Assembly (NCBI GenBank): GCA_964636485.1
Contig: CAZWSO010000022.1
Location: 1 to 24,235, forward strand
DNA: 24,235 bases
Reading direction: 5' to 3'
From: CAYXRS01 sp964636485
GTDB taxonomy: Bacteria > Gemmatimonadota > Gemmatimonadetes > Gemmatimonadales > Gemmatimonadaceae
A model generated the notes under the pieces. It was not told the DNA's origin. It saw nothing but the letters and a program-made list of their open reading frames with translations, and searched no databases. The translations under genes were made by a program, and so were the position numbers. Shown in pieces: positions 1 to 8,101 of this stretch. Each line of letters starts with the position of its first letter. Within the stretch, counting starts at the first letter, position 1.

Positions 1-2
1 AT

Positions 3-1088
3 GCGCTCATGGAAAGCGGGGAGTTCACCGGCGAGATGCTTGAAGCGCTGCGTGGCGACGGGTCGGAAGATGGCGAGGCAAGGCTCGCGCAGCTCCTCGA
101 CGGCATAGTGCAGCGCATGATCGACGAAGGATATCTGAACGTCGACGCCCCACCTCGCCTGCCGGGAAGCCACGAGACCGTAACCGGACCCGGCGGCCTT
201 GCGCATGCCGCCTCGCGAGACGTGCAGTTCAATCTCACCCAGAAAGGCATCGACTTTCTGGGCTACCGAACGCTTCGCAATCTTCTCGGCTCACTGGGGC
301 GCAGCAGCTTCGGCAGCCACGACACGCCATGGCTCGCCACCGGCGTCGAGGCGGATGCGGTGAGCAAGCCGTACCAGTTTGGCGACACGCTCAATCTCGA
401 TGTCAACGCCACGCTGCTGAACGCGCTGGCCCGCACCGGCAGCCTGGGCACACCTTTGGACCTCGACTACCAGGATCTCATGGTGCGGCAGGCGGAGTAC
501 CGCTCCTCCTGCGCCACCGTACTGATGCTCGACACGTCACACTCGATGATCCTCTACGGCGAGGACCGCTTCACCCCCGCCAAGAAGGTGGCGCTGGCGC
601 TCACACACCTGATCCGCACCCAGTTCCCCGGTGACTCGCTCAAGATCGTGCTGTTCCACGATTCGGCGGAGGAGATCCCACTGGCCCGGCTGGCACAGGC
701 TCAGGTGGGACCTTATCACACCAACACGGCGGAAGGCCTGAAGCTCGCGCGCCGGCTCCTCCTGGCACAGAAGAAGGACATGCGGCAGATCGTAATGATC
801 ACCGATGGCAAACCGAGCGCCCTCACCATGCCCAATGGTCAGATCTACAAGAACTCCATGGGGCTCGACGCCACCGTCATCTCGCATACCATTCGCGAGG
901 TCGCCGACTGCCGGCGCGCCGGCATCATGATCAACACATTCATGCTGGCGCGCGATCGATCGCTGGTGGAGTTCGTCAAGCGGGTCAGCGCGATCAGCCG
1001 AGGGAAGGCGTACTTCACAAACACGCTCACACTCGGCCAGTTCATCCTCATGGACTTCCTGAAGCGGAAGACCAAGCGGGTGTCGTAG
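3..1088 (+). CDS. VWA (MIDAS) domain protein, 5' partial
   Basis: The frame is open to the left edge, so the gene most likely begins outside the window; an in-frame ATG at 9 is probably internal. Counting from that ATG, the C-terminal half (about residues 165-350) is a von Willebrand factor A domain. It has a complete metal-ion-dependent adhesion site: DTSHS at 175-179, a threonine in the TNTAEGL stretch near 240, and the aspartate of ITDGKPSA at 266. No signal peptide or membrane segment is visible, so it is probably cytoplasmic. Such VWA proteins (CoxE/ChlD-like) usually work as partners of MoxR-type or magnesium-chelatase-like AAA+ ATPases, whose genes commonly lie just upstream; that partner is outside the window, so this is inference. 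It ends 409 bp before the FtsH-like gene. The VWA fold is certain, the cellular role is not. Confidence 0.85.
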   Translation, partial: ALMESGEFTGEMLEALRGDGSEDGEARLAQLLDGIVQRMIDEGYLNVDAPPRLPGSHETVTGPGGLAHAASRDVQFNLTQKGIDFLGYRTLRNLLGSLGRSSFGSHDTPWLATGVEADAVSKPYQFGDTLNLDVNATLLNALARTGSLGTPLDLDYQDLMVRQAEYRSSCATVLMLDTSHSMILYGEDRFTPAKKVALALTHLIRTQFPGDSLKIVLFHDSAEEIPLARLAQAQVGPYHTNTAEGLKLARRLLLAQKKDMRQIVMITDGKPSALTMPNGQIYKNSMGLDATVISHTIREVADCRRAGIMINTFMLARDRSLVEFVKRVSAISRGKAYFTNTLTLGQFILMDFLKRKTKRVS

Positions 1089-1497
1089 CCAGCCGACCCC
1101 CTTTTCCTGCGCCAGACGAGACAACGCGCCTGCCGGACCAGAGAACGCACTCGACGAATCGCCGTTCTGAACGCCCCCCCCGAACACCGCGCGAGATCGA
1201 GTCCGTGCCGGCCGAGCACCTTGCCGTAGCCCTCGGCAATCATCCACGCATCGCGAAGCAGGCTGAAAAACAGTGGAATTCACCACCCATTCGCGCTAGA
1301 TTGGTAACGAAGGGTTCGATCGCCCAGCTCTCCTTTTTTGGCCCGCTCGGGCACCGAGTTACCCTCGTCGCGCTGTGAAGTCCTTCCTACGGGCCGTGCT
1401 TCGCTGGCTCCGGCCGCAAGCCCCGTGATCCTTCGCCCCGCTTCGGTGTATTAAGCCGTCCGAGTCGTGCGCTTCATTCCTTCCTGAAGAGTAGTTT
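1089..1497. other. Intergenic region before the FtsH-like gene
   Basis: I see no convincing gene in these 409 bases; the minus-strand open frames here run into the opposite strand of neighbouring genes and look like shadows. A TATTAA at 1449-1454 could be a -10 element for the FtsH-like gene, but no good -35 element accompanies it. A short inverted repeat (CTCGG/CCGAG, 1346-1358) follows a run of six T, the wrong order for a plus-strand terminator. GAAGAG at 1486-1491 lies 6 bases before the GTG start at 1498 and is the likely ribosome binding site. Confidence 0.4.
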
Positions 1498-3414
1498 GTG
1501 GCCAGCTTTCCACCTCCGCTGAAATCCGAAGCACCTGCCTCGCAGACCGCTCGCCACGAGCGCCGAAACTGGAAGCTGCGTGGTGCGTTCGCTCTCTCCA
1601 CACGCCGCGGACCGGTTCGCTACTGGCCGATCGGACTGTTGGTCCTCGGGGGTCTGCTGGCGAGCCTGGCGATCTGGCGGGGCAGCCAGGCCGTTCCTGC
1701 GGTCCACGAGCCCGTACCCTACTCGCAGGTGGCCGCGGCCATATCGGCCGGCCAGATCGAGCGACTACGCGTCCTCGACGGCGGCACGCGCGTGGTGGCC
1801 ACCTTCAAACAGCCTCAGCTTGTGGACGGGCGTGAGACCCGCGTCGTCGAAACGGTCGTCCCCACACGTGCAGTTTCATTGTCGGACCTGGAGCGGTGGA
1901 GTGCCGCCGGAGCGGAGGTTCGGGTGAGCGAGCCCCGCATCGGTCGCGGCGCCGAGATGGGAGTGCAGCTCCTGGGCGTGCTGGCGATCCTCGGCATCGT
2001 CACTTTTCTCCTCCTGCGCCAGCGAGGGGGCCTCGGCAGCAAGCGGTTTGTCGCCACACCCCCGTCGCGGCGCCTCACTCTGTCGGACGTTGGCGGCGCT
2101 CGCGAGGCGCAGGCGGAGCTGCGTGACGTGATCGCCTACCTCAAGGATCCGAACCGTTTTCGCGCGATGGGAGCGAATTGCCCGCGCGGCGTTCTGCTGG
2201 TGGGTCCTCCCGGTACCGGCAAGACGCTTCTGGCACGCGCCGTCGCCGGCGAGGCCGGGTGTCCTGTCATCGTCGCCGCCGGTTCCGACTTCAATGAGAT
2301 GTACGTGGGTGTCGGCTCGCGCCGCGTACGGCAGTTAGCCAAGCAGGCCCGCGAAGCTGCGCCGTGCATCATCTTCATCGACGAGTTCGATTCGCTGGGT
2401 GGCCGGCGCGGACGGCCCAATCGCTCTGGTGAAGAAGAGGTCACCCTCAATCAGCTCCTCGTCGAAATGGATGGCATGGCCGCCAATGAAGGGATCGTAT
2501 GGATGGCGGCCACGAACCGTGAGGACATGCTCGACCCGGCGGTTCGTCGCCCGGGCCGCTTCGACCGCGTGGTTGAAGTGCCCCTTCCCGGAGCTGTGGA
2601 CCGGCTGGAGATCCTGCGCATCCACGCCGCCAGGGCGCCGCTGGCTCCAGACGTAGACCTGGAGCGGCTTTCCCGCCTCACCGTCGGCCACTCCGGAGCG
2701 GAGTTGGCCAACCTTCTCAACGAGGCGGCAATCATCGCGGTGCACGACGACTCCCGGGTGATCACGAATGCCCACATCGAGCAAGCGCGCGACAAGATCA
2801 TGCTCGGCCGCATCCGCACCGGGGTGCTCGTCTCGGAGCAGGAGCGCCGGCTGATCGCCCTGCACGAGGCCGGGCACGCCGTCGTTGGTCTGGTCGCCTG
2901 CCCCGAGGACAAGCTGCACAAGGTGACGATCGAGCCACGCGGTCGGTCGCTGGGAGCCGCGCATTTCGCTCCCGAGGCGGACCGCCACCTCTACTCGAGG
3001 CGCTATCTGGAAGGGATTCTCGCCAAGGCACTCGGCGGTCGCGCTGCCGAGTTGATCTTTCTCGGCGATGATGCCGTCACGTCCGGTGCGGGCGGCGACC
3101 TGGTTCAGGCCACCAGCGTGGCGCGTCGGATGGTTGCCGAGTTCGGGATGAGCGACGAGTTGGGCCTCATCAGCGCCGAGCCCGTGGCACAGGGTGGAGC
3201 TCCGAGTGGACAGCTTCAATCCCAGATTGACGACGCCGTCCGCAAGCTGCTGGCTGCGCAGGCTCAGCGTGCCGAGCGCATCGTCCGCGAGCATGCGGCA
3301 GCAGTCGAGGCTGTTGCGCAGGCACTGCTCGAGCACGACGTGCTCTCCGCCGAGGAAGTGTTTGTGATTGCCCGGGCTAACGGTATAGCTCTCCCCGAGA
3401 CGGTTGGGGCATGA
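1498..3414 (+). CDS. ftsH: FtsH-type ATP-dependent membrane zinc metalloprotease
   Basis: This 638-residue protein has the full FtsH order. It has two N-terminal membrane segments (about 42-60 and 154-176) flanking a periplasmic domain. The AAA+ module has Walker A GPPGTGKT at 236-243, Walker B in IIFIDEFDSLG, and a second region of homology ending RRPGRFDR. The M41 protease domain has HEAGH at 456-460 and the third zinc ligand D534 in GGDLVQAT. FtsH degrades misassembled membrane proteins and selected cytosolic regulators as a hexamer. The pore loop reads MYVGVGSRRVRQ where the family usually has FVGVGASRVRD, and many canonical positions are altered, so this may be a second, divergent paralogue rather than the housekeeping copy. 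The start is GTG with GAAGAG 6 bases upstream. It converges on the M23 gene with a 7-bp gap. Confidence 0.93.
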   Translation: MASFPPPLKSEAPASQTARHERRNWKLRGAFALSTRRGPVRYWPIGLLVLGGLLASLAIWRGSQAVPAVHEPVPYSQVAAAISAGQIERLRVLDGGTRVVATFKQPQLVDGRETRVVETVVPTRAVSLSDLERWSAAGAEVRVSEPRIGRGAEMGVQLLGVLAILGIVTFLLLRQRGGLGSKRFVATPPSRRLTLSDVGGAREAQAELRDVIAYLKDPNRFRAMGANCPRGVLLVGPPGTGKTLLARAVAGEAGCPVIVAAGSDFNEMYVGVGSRRVRQLAKQAREAAPCIIFIDEFDSLGGRRGRPNRSGEEEVTLNQLLVEMDGMAANEGIVWMAATNREDMLDPAVRRPGRFDRVVEVPLPGAVDRLEILRIHAARAPLAPDVDLERLSRLTVGHSGAELANLLNEAAIIAVHDDSRVITNAHIEQARDKIMLGRIRTGVLVSEQERRLIALHEAGHAVVGLVACPEDKLHKVTIEPRGRSLGAAHFAPEADRHLYSRRYLEGILAKALGGRAAELIFLGDDAVTSGAGGDLVQATSVARRMVAEFGMSDELGLISAEPVAQGGAPSGQLQSQIDDAVRKLLAAQAQRAERIVREHAAAVEAVAQALLEHDVLSAEEVFVIARANGIALPETVGA

Positions 3415-3421
3415 GGAGGTT

Positions 3422-4750
3422 TTAGTCTGCCACCCAACCCGTTCGACCTTCCCCGGCGTCCACCATGAGGTAGCCGGCGAACCTGCCGAGAACGGGGAGA
3501 GAATCTCCCGCCCGTACCGTGTCCATGGGAACCGCGCCCTCTTCAGGCCGGTCGAGGAGCGAAGCACCGGCCGCGAACCGTTGTCGGCCGATCGGCTGCT
3601 GTACCGGCTCGGTCAGCCCTGCAGCAACGTATCCGCTGGAGCCATCGGGCAGTTTTACGCGGAACCACGATCCTGAAGCGCCGAGCACGCGAAGCGGCGT
3701 GTGCCGCACCAGGCGCGCCATCACCCTCCCGCCTTCGCCGGGCGCATCACGGAGGTTGAGCGGCTGGGCGGCGCTTGACCGCGACCAGCCGCCCAACAGG
3801 GCCGTGTCCGCAGCGAGGCGTGGCGGCGCCGTGCGCGGCTCGTAGAGGAACGGCCACGGATCCACCGGACCGCCGCGCCCGACATAAAGACCGAAGTGCA
3901 GGTGGGGCCGCGTGGTGCGCGCGTTTCCAGTATTGCCCACCAGCCCGAGGGTATCCCCCGCACGCACGCGCATGCCGGCCTGCACGAGTTGGGTGTCGAG
4001 GTGGGCGTAGTAGTGCGATACGCCCCGATCGGAATCCGAAAGCCAAACGACGTTGCCGCCGAGTCGGTTGGTCCCAACGTGGCGCACCAGCCCGTCGCTG
4101 GCCGCAAGTACTGGCGTGCCGCGTGGCGCGAATATGTCTACGCCGTGGTGCATTCGGAGACCGCCGTCGCGCGCCGCGCCAAACCGGCTACCAACGGCGC
4201 GTGCATCGAGGCCCTGAACTGGGAAGGCGAGCGTGGCTGCCGTTCGAACGTGCACACCGAATCGCACGGTACGGAGCAGCTCGGGCTGAATCCGCAGCAC
4301 CAGCTCGCTGTCTCGGCGCGGCTCGAACTCGAGTGTGAGCGCACCCTCTTCAGCGGCGGCGACATGGCGGGCACGCTCATTGGTGTCCAGTGGCACCGCG
4401 AAGAGGTCCACGAACAGCCGCGTCGGTTCTTCGACGGCAGCATCCAGTGTCACATGGAGCCGCTGGCCACGAAGCACGGTGAACCGGTACGCGGCCGCCG
4501 CCGGCTCGTCGGCGCCTATGAATCCGACCTCATGAAAGGGCAGGATGGCAGTATTGGCAAGGTACAGCGCCTGCTCACCAGCTTCGATCCAGCTACTGCC
4601 GAGCGCCGTCTCGTGCAATTCGGCACCGCGCAGGGAGGCCACGTATCGCTCGTGCGGAGTGGCACCGAGAACCGTCTGCCTCAGCGTGCGCGAACTCTCG
4701 CAGGCTGCCAGCAACAATATTGGGAGGACAAAAAGACTTCGGTGCTTCAT
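3422..4750 (-). CDS. Lipoprotein M23 (LytM-type) peptidase with two SH3-like domains
   Basis: I chose the ATG at 4750 because it gives a clean lipoprotein signal (MKHRSLFVLPILLLAAC, lipidated Cys17). An ATG 63 bases further upstream would bury that signal behind 21 residues. The 442-residue product has a beta-rich N-terminal region (about 30-180). Next comes an M23 domain with zinc and catalytic residues H201 and D205 (HHGVD), H250 (YAHLD) and H283/H285 (HLHF). Two SH3b-like segments follow at about 325-382 and 388-442. All metal ligands are present, so it is predicted to be an active peptidoglycan endopeptidase anchored to a membrane facing the periplasm, with the SH3 domains probably binding the wall. 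It lies 95 bp downstream of the histidine kinase gene on the same strand and may be cotranscribed with it. It converges with the FtsH-like gene. Confidence 0.9.
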   Translation of the reverse strand: MKHRSLFVLPILLLAACESSRTLRQTVLGATPHERYVASLRGAELHETALGSSWIEAGEQALYLANTAILPFHEVGFIGADEPAAAAYRFTVLRGQRLHVTLDAAVEEPTRLFVDLFAVPLDTNERARHVAAAEEGALTLEFEPRRDSELVLRIQPELLRTVRFGVHVRTAATLAFPVQGLDARAVGSRFGAARDGGLRMHHGVDIFAPRGTPVLAASDGLVRHVGTNRLGGNVVWLSDSDRGVSHYYAHLDTQLVQAGMRVRAGDTLGLVGNTGNARTTRPHLHFGLYVGRGGPVDPWPFLYEPRTAPPRLAADTALLGGWSRSSAAQPLNLRDAPGEGGRVMARLVRHTPLRVLGASGSWFRVKLPDGSSGYVAAGLTEPVQQPIGRQRFAAGASLLDRPEEGAVPMDTVRAGDSLPVLGRFAGYLMVDAGEGRTGWVAD

Positions 4751-4845
4751 GATTGGCGTGCGGAGGCTCTTGGGAACAGCGCGGACTCTGCTTATAGGCC
4801 GCCAGGTGTTCATGGTTCCGGCGCAGAAGCGATGCTCCGTCCTCG

Positions 4846-6012
4846 TTACAGCCGCGCGGCCAGCGGAAGGTCCAGGGTGAAGTGAAAACGCGTGCCCTCG
4901 TTAAGCGCGGTTTCCACCTCCAGCTCGCTACCCATCGCCATGACCAGCTTCCGACAAATTGCCAGCCCCAGGCCGGCGCTCGAAAACAGGTAGTCGTCGC
5001 CGTTCTCGCGCTTTCGGAACGCCTCGAAGAGCGAGGATATCACCGGCTGCGGAATCCCCCGACCAGTATCACGCACCGAGAACTCGATCTGCGTTCGCGA
5101 AAGGCGGCGACCGCTGACCTCCACATGGCCGGCCGAAGTGAATTTGAGAGAGTTGGCCGTAAGGTTGAGAAGCACCCGGTTCAACGCCGACGGGTGGCCC
5201 ACGCGAAAATCCGCTTCTGGGGGAACGAGCCGGATTTCCAGTCCTTTCTCCTCGGCCATCGGTTGTACGATGTCGCGCACCGAGCGGAGGATGCTGGAGA
5301 CCGAGAAGCTCACTGGCCGCGCCTCCACCAGGCGATCGCCACCGCGTGCAAGCTCCATGAGATCGCTGGCCAACGAGCTGAGTCCGAACGCCGCACTGTA
5401 CACCAGGCCAAGCTGGCGCTCCTGCACGCTATTGATAGGTCCACTGTGCCCCTTTCGCAGCGCCTCCGCCAAAAACAGGATCGACCCCAGCGGTGAGCGC
5501 AGGTCGTGCGCGACCTCGACGAGCAGCTCGAGACCGTCACGGCCGGCAAGATGCTCGGTGAAGCGAACTGCGGTGTCGGCATCCAGAACGCGGCCCAGCG
5601 CATCGAGCGCGTAAATGGCTTCCAGCACGTGTCCCGCGTCCACGTCGGCGGTCCCGCGGGAGGCCAGCAACTCACTGCGCAGCGCCTCCAGCATGCTGCG
5701 CAGAGGAGCGGAGGGCGCCACTCCGTGAAGCGTCGGCGTGCGGCCGGCGTACGCATCGACCGCCGCCGTGCAGAGGAGCTGAAGTTGGGTACGAAAGACG
5801 GTTCCAGCAGGACGCTGGCGATCGTCGCCCTTCGCCCACACGCGCTCGGCAGCGCTAAGAAGCAGCTCGCGCACCGCTGCTTCGGCGGGCGTAGGAGCAC
5901 CAGCGCGCGCCGGGCGCGCAACGGTCGAGCGCCCGCTCCCCTCACGAGGTCCGCTCTCTCGTCGCCGCTCGTCGAGCGCAGGGCGTCCCGCCCCCCCCTC
6001 GCCTCGATTCAA
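4846..6012 (-). CDS. Soluble sensor histidine kinase
   Basis: This 388-residue protein has a C-terminal HisKA plus HATPase_c kinase core. The phosphorylated His169 sits in the H-box (HDLRSPLG), the N-box has N287 (NLTANSLKFT), the G1 box is DTGRGIP (D315), and the G2 box is GLGLAI near 347-352. The first 40 residues are rich in Arg, Gly and Pro. Residues about 44-160 are mostly helical and match no sensor family I recognise. There is no membrane segment, so it should sense a cytoplasmic signal or act through a partner. Its ATG overlaps the stop of the upstream sigma54 response regulator (ATGA, 6009-6012), which implies translational coupling and makes that regulator its obvious partner. Kinase identity is secure; the signal is unknown. 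Confidence 0.92.
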   Translation of the reverse strand: MNRGEGGAGRPALDERRRESGPREGSGRSTVARPARAGAPTPAEAAVRELLLSAAERVWAKGDDRQRPAGTVFRTQLQLLCTAAVDAYAGRTPTLHGVAPSAPLRSMLEALRSELLASRGTADVDAGHVLEAIYALDALGRVLDADTAVRFTEHLAGRDGLELLVEVAHDLRSPLGSILFLAEALRKGHSGPINSVQERQLGLVYSAAFGLSSLASDLMELARGGDRLVEARPVSFSVSSILRSVRDIVQPMAEEKGLEIRLVPPEADFRVGHPSALNRVLLNLTANSLKFTSAGHVEVSGRRLSRTQIEFSVRDTGRGIPQPVISSLFEAFRKRENGDDYLFSSAGLGLAICRKLVMAMGSELEVETALNEGTRFHFTLDLPLAARL

Positions 6013-7538
6013 TCGATGCCTTCCTCCAGCTCAGCGCGCCTGATGCTGTGTTTCTCCATCAACCGATACAGAGTAGTCCGATCGATGTTCGCGAGCCGCG
6101 CCGCCCGCGACATGTTGCCGCCGGCCCGAACGACGAGCCTCGCCAGGTACTCTTTCTCGAATTGCCCGATCAGCCGCTCCTTCGCCGAGTGGTACGGCTC
6201 GTCCTTGAGCGCCATGGCGAGCGAACTTGCGGTTGATGAGCCGGCACCGGAAGACTCCTCGTAGACAGGAATGTCCTCGGGGCGGATCGGCTGGGCTGGC
6301 TCGGAAAGCACAGCCACGTGTTCGATCACGTTCTGTAGCTCGCGAACGTTACCGCGCCACGGGCGTGAGCGCAGGAACTCCACGCTATCCTCGGTAAGCT
6401 TGGGCGATGCGTCACCCGCCTGGCGGTGACGCTCCCAGTAGTGCGCCAGGAAGTGGTTGGCGAGCAGCTGAATGTCTTCCAGGCGCTGGCGGAGTGGCGG
6501 CAGCTTGATTGGCACCACACGCAGCCGGTAGAAGAGATCCTCGCGCAGGACGTTGCTATTGACCGCATCCTGCGGGTCCCGATTAGTAGCCGAGATGAAC
6601 CTTACATCGACAACGGCGTCCTGCTGCTCGCTTCCGACACGCCGGACCACGCCGTCCTGAAGGACGCGCAGCAGCTTCGCCTGAATCGGATGCGACATCT
6701 CGGTGAGCTCGTCCAGGAAAAGCGTCCCACCGTTGGCGGTTTCCAGAAGCCCCGGCTTATCCCGATCAGCACCGGTGAACGCGCCCTTGCGATGGCCGAA
6801 CATCTCTGACTCGAGCAGGGGCTCGGGCAGCGCGGCGCAGTTGATGGGCACCATGCGCCGGCTTGCGCGACGCGAGTGATGATGAATGAACTGCGCTATC
6901 ACCTCCTTGCCCGTGCCGCTCTCGCCAGTGATCATCACCGAGGCATCAGTGGCCGCTACCTTTCGCGCCAGTTCCACCGCCTTGCGGAAGGCGGGCGCGA
7001 TCCCGAGCAGCGTCAACTTGTCGCTGTTGCCATTCTGTTTGATGAGCTGCATTCGCAGCTCGTTCGTCTCGCGCGCCACCATGACGGCGTGCGAAGCGCG
7101 GCCGATGAGCACCTGGAGGTGGGTGGCGGAGAAGGGCTTCGGCAGGTAGTCCCACGCACCGAGCCGCAGCGCCTCGACGCTCGAGCTGACGCTCGGATTT
7201 CCCGTCATCACTACCACAATGGTCTCGCGGTGAGCCTCGAGGGCGGCCTTGAGGATGTCCAGCCCGGATACGGGGGTCATGTACAGATCGGCAAGGATCA
7301 GGTCGAACCTTCGCCGCTTTACCAAGTCGAGCGCCTCGTCCCCCCGTCCCGTGCTCGTGACGTTGAAGCCCTCTACCTTCAACACGCTGGCACATCCGTC
7401 CCGAAGCGTCCGGTCATCATCCACAAGCAGGATGTGGATGCTTGCCTTGACCACAGGGGGGATGGACAATGGGTCCCGGACCGGTGTCTGTTCCAGGTTC
7501 GACGGGATGGCGTTATCCAGAGCGAACGGCGTCGTCAT
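6009..7538 (-). CDS. NtrC-family sigma54-dependent response regulator
   Basis: Using the ATG at 7538 (MTTPFALDN), the product has 509 residues; the frame stays open 24 codons further upstream without a better start. Domain order is receiver, AAA+, Fis-type helix-turn-helix. The receiver has acidic residues at 40-42, phospho-acceptor D84 (LILADLYM) and K134. The central domain has Walker A GESGTGKE at 205-212, the sigma54-contacting GAFTGA loop at 252-257 and Walker B near 272-277. The helix-turn-helix is at about 473-495. With an intact GAFTGA it should activate sigma54 promoters when phosphorylated by the coupled kinase downstream. It is divergent from the BY-kinase gene across a 563-bp gap, so control of the polysaccharide locus is plausible but is inference; I found no convincing -24/-12 site in the gap. 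Confidence 0.93.
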   Translation of the reverse strand: MTTPFALDNAIPSNLEQTPVRDPLSIPPVVKASIHILLVDDDRTLRDGCASVLKVEGFNVTSTGRGDEALDLVKRRRFDLILADLYMTPVSGLDILKAALEAHRETIVVVMTGNPSVSSSVEALRLGAWDYLPKPFSATHLQVLIGRASHAVMVARETNELRMQLIKQNGNSDKLTLLGIAPAFRKAVELARKVAATDASVMITGESGTGKEVIAQFIHHHSRRASRRMVPINCAALPEPLLESEMFGHRKGAFTGADRDKPGLLETANGGTLFLDELTEMSHPIQAKLLRVLQDGVVRRVGSEQQDAVVDVRFISATNRDPQDAVNSNVLREDLFYRLRVVPIKLPPLRQRLEDIQLLANHFLAHYWERHRQAGDASPKLTEDSVEFLRSRPWRGNVRELQNVIEHVAVLSEPAQPIRPEDIPVYEESSGAGSSTASSLAMALKDEPYHSAKERLIGQFEKEYLARLVVRAGGNMSRAARLANIDRTTLYRLMEKHSIRRAELEEGID

Positions 7539-8101
7539 CCTTGAGGGTTCTCCGAGCGCATGTTCAGAGCGCGTGTGATGTAGGCACGCCCGAGGAAATC
7601 TGCAGAACACCGGGAAGTCGGTTACTGCTCCTCTCTAACGGCGCACAGGCAGTTCGTCAAGCAGTTTCGTTGCACTCCCACTACAGGCGGCTGTTACTTC
7701 AGGACCACACGACGTGCACGCAGGCAACACTTCGTTACAGAGCACAGATGCCGGAAACCGGCGACGGTACCGTTGGATTGCGCCTACATTCACGCGAACA
7801 ACTGGGTGACGACTACCTCCTCGCGAAGGTCAGTCGTTACGCAAGCTATCGCTGGGCTCGGTCGGGGGCTGACCGGCGCTGAATCGGCTAAGCCAAAGCC
7901 GCCACTCGCCAAGAAACACTTGTCGGTCGCAGCGAAAGCATGTTGCCATTGAGGAGGTCGCGGTACCTGTCGAACGCTGGGTCCGTTCTTGCATTGGCAG
8001 CGTCACGAGCAGGGGGCTGGAACGCCTGGCCCGTGTGGGGTATCTCCCACATCTTGAAGGTCTTGCACAACTCTCCCGGAACCGAAGAGGATCCGTACCG
8101 C
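7539..8101. promoter_or_regulatory. Divergent intergenic region between regulator and BY-kinase genes
   Basis: This 563-base gap separates the starts of the divergent sigma54 regulator and BY-kinase genes, so it should hold promoters for both. The frame of the BY-kinase is open back to an ATG at 7940, but the extra 54 residues are not family-like. A small inverted repeat (CGGCT/AGCCG, 7885-7901) and a weak sigma70-like pair (TTGCAC, then TGTTAC after 16 bases, near 7670-7700) are the only signals I can point to. GAAGAGG at 8084-8090, 11 bases before the ATG at 8102, is a possible ribosome binding site. Confidence 0.4.

Noticed and set aside
537..1286. Minus-strand open frame over the VWA gene and following gap
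   Set aside because: It is antisense to the MIDAS-containing domain and has no protein-like features in the part that extends into the gap.
2335..3567. Long minus-strand open frame (410 codons) opposite the FtsH-like gene
   Set aside because: It lies antisense to a gene with complete catalytic motifs, shows no family resemblance and arises from high GC in the opposite frame.
3896..4885. Plus-strand open frame (329 codons) opposite the M23 peptidase gene
   Set aside because: It overlaps the well-supported minus-strand lipoprotein peptidase and has no recognisable domain.
7940..8101. Upstream in-frame extension of the BY-kinase (ATG at 7940)
   Set aside because: The extra 54 residues do not resemble the cytoplasmic N-terminus of Wzz/Wzc proteins; the ATG at 8102 fits better.
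7539..8101. Sigma54 -24/-12 promoter in the regulator/BY-kinase gap
   Set aside because: Several TGGC and TTGC pieces occur, but none has the required spacing and conserved GG/GC dinucleotides.
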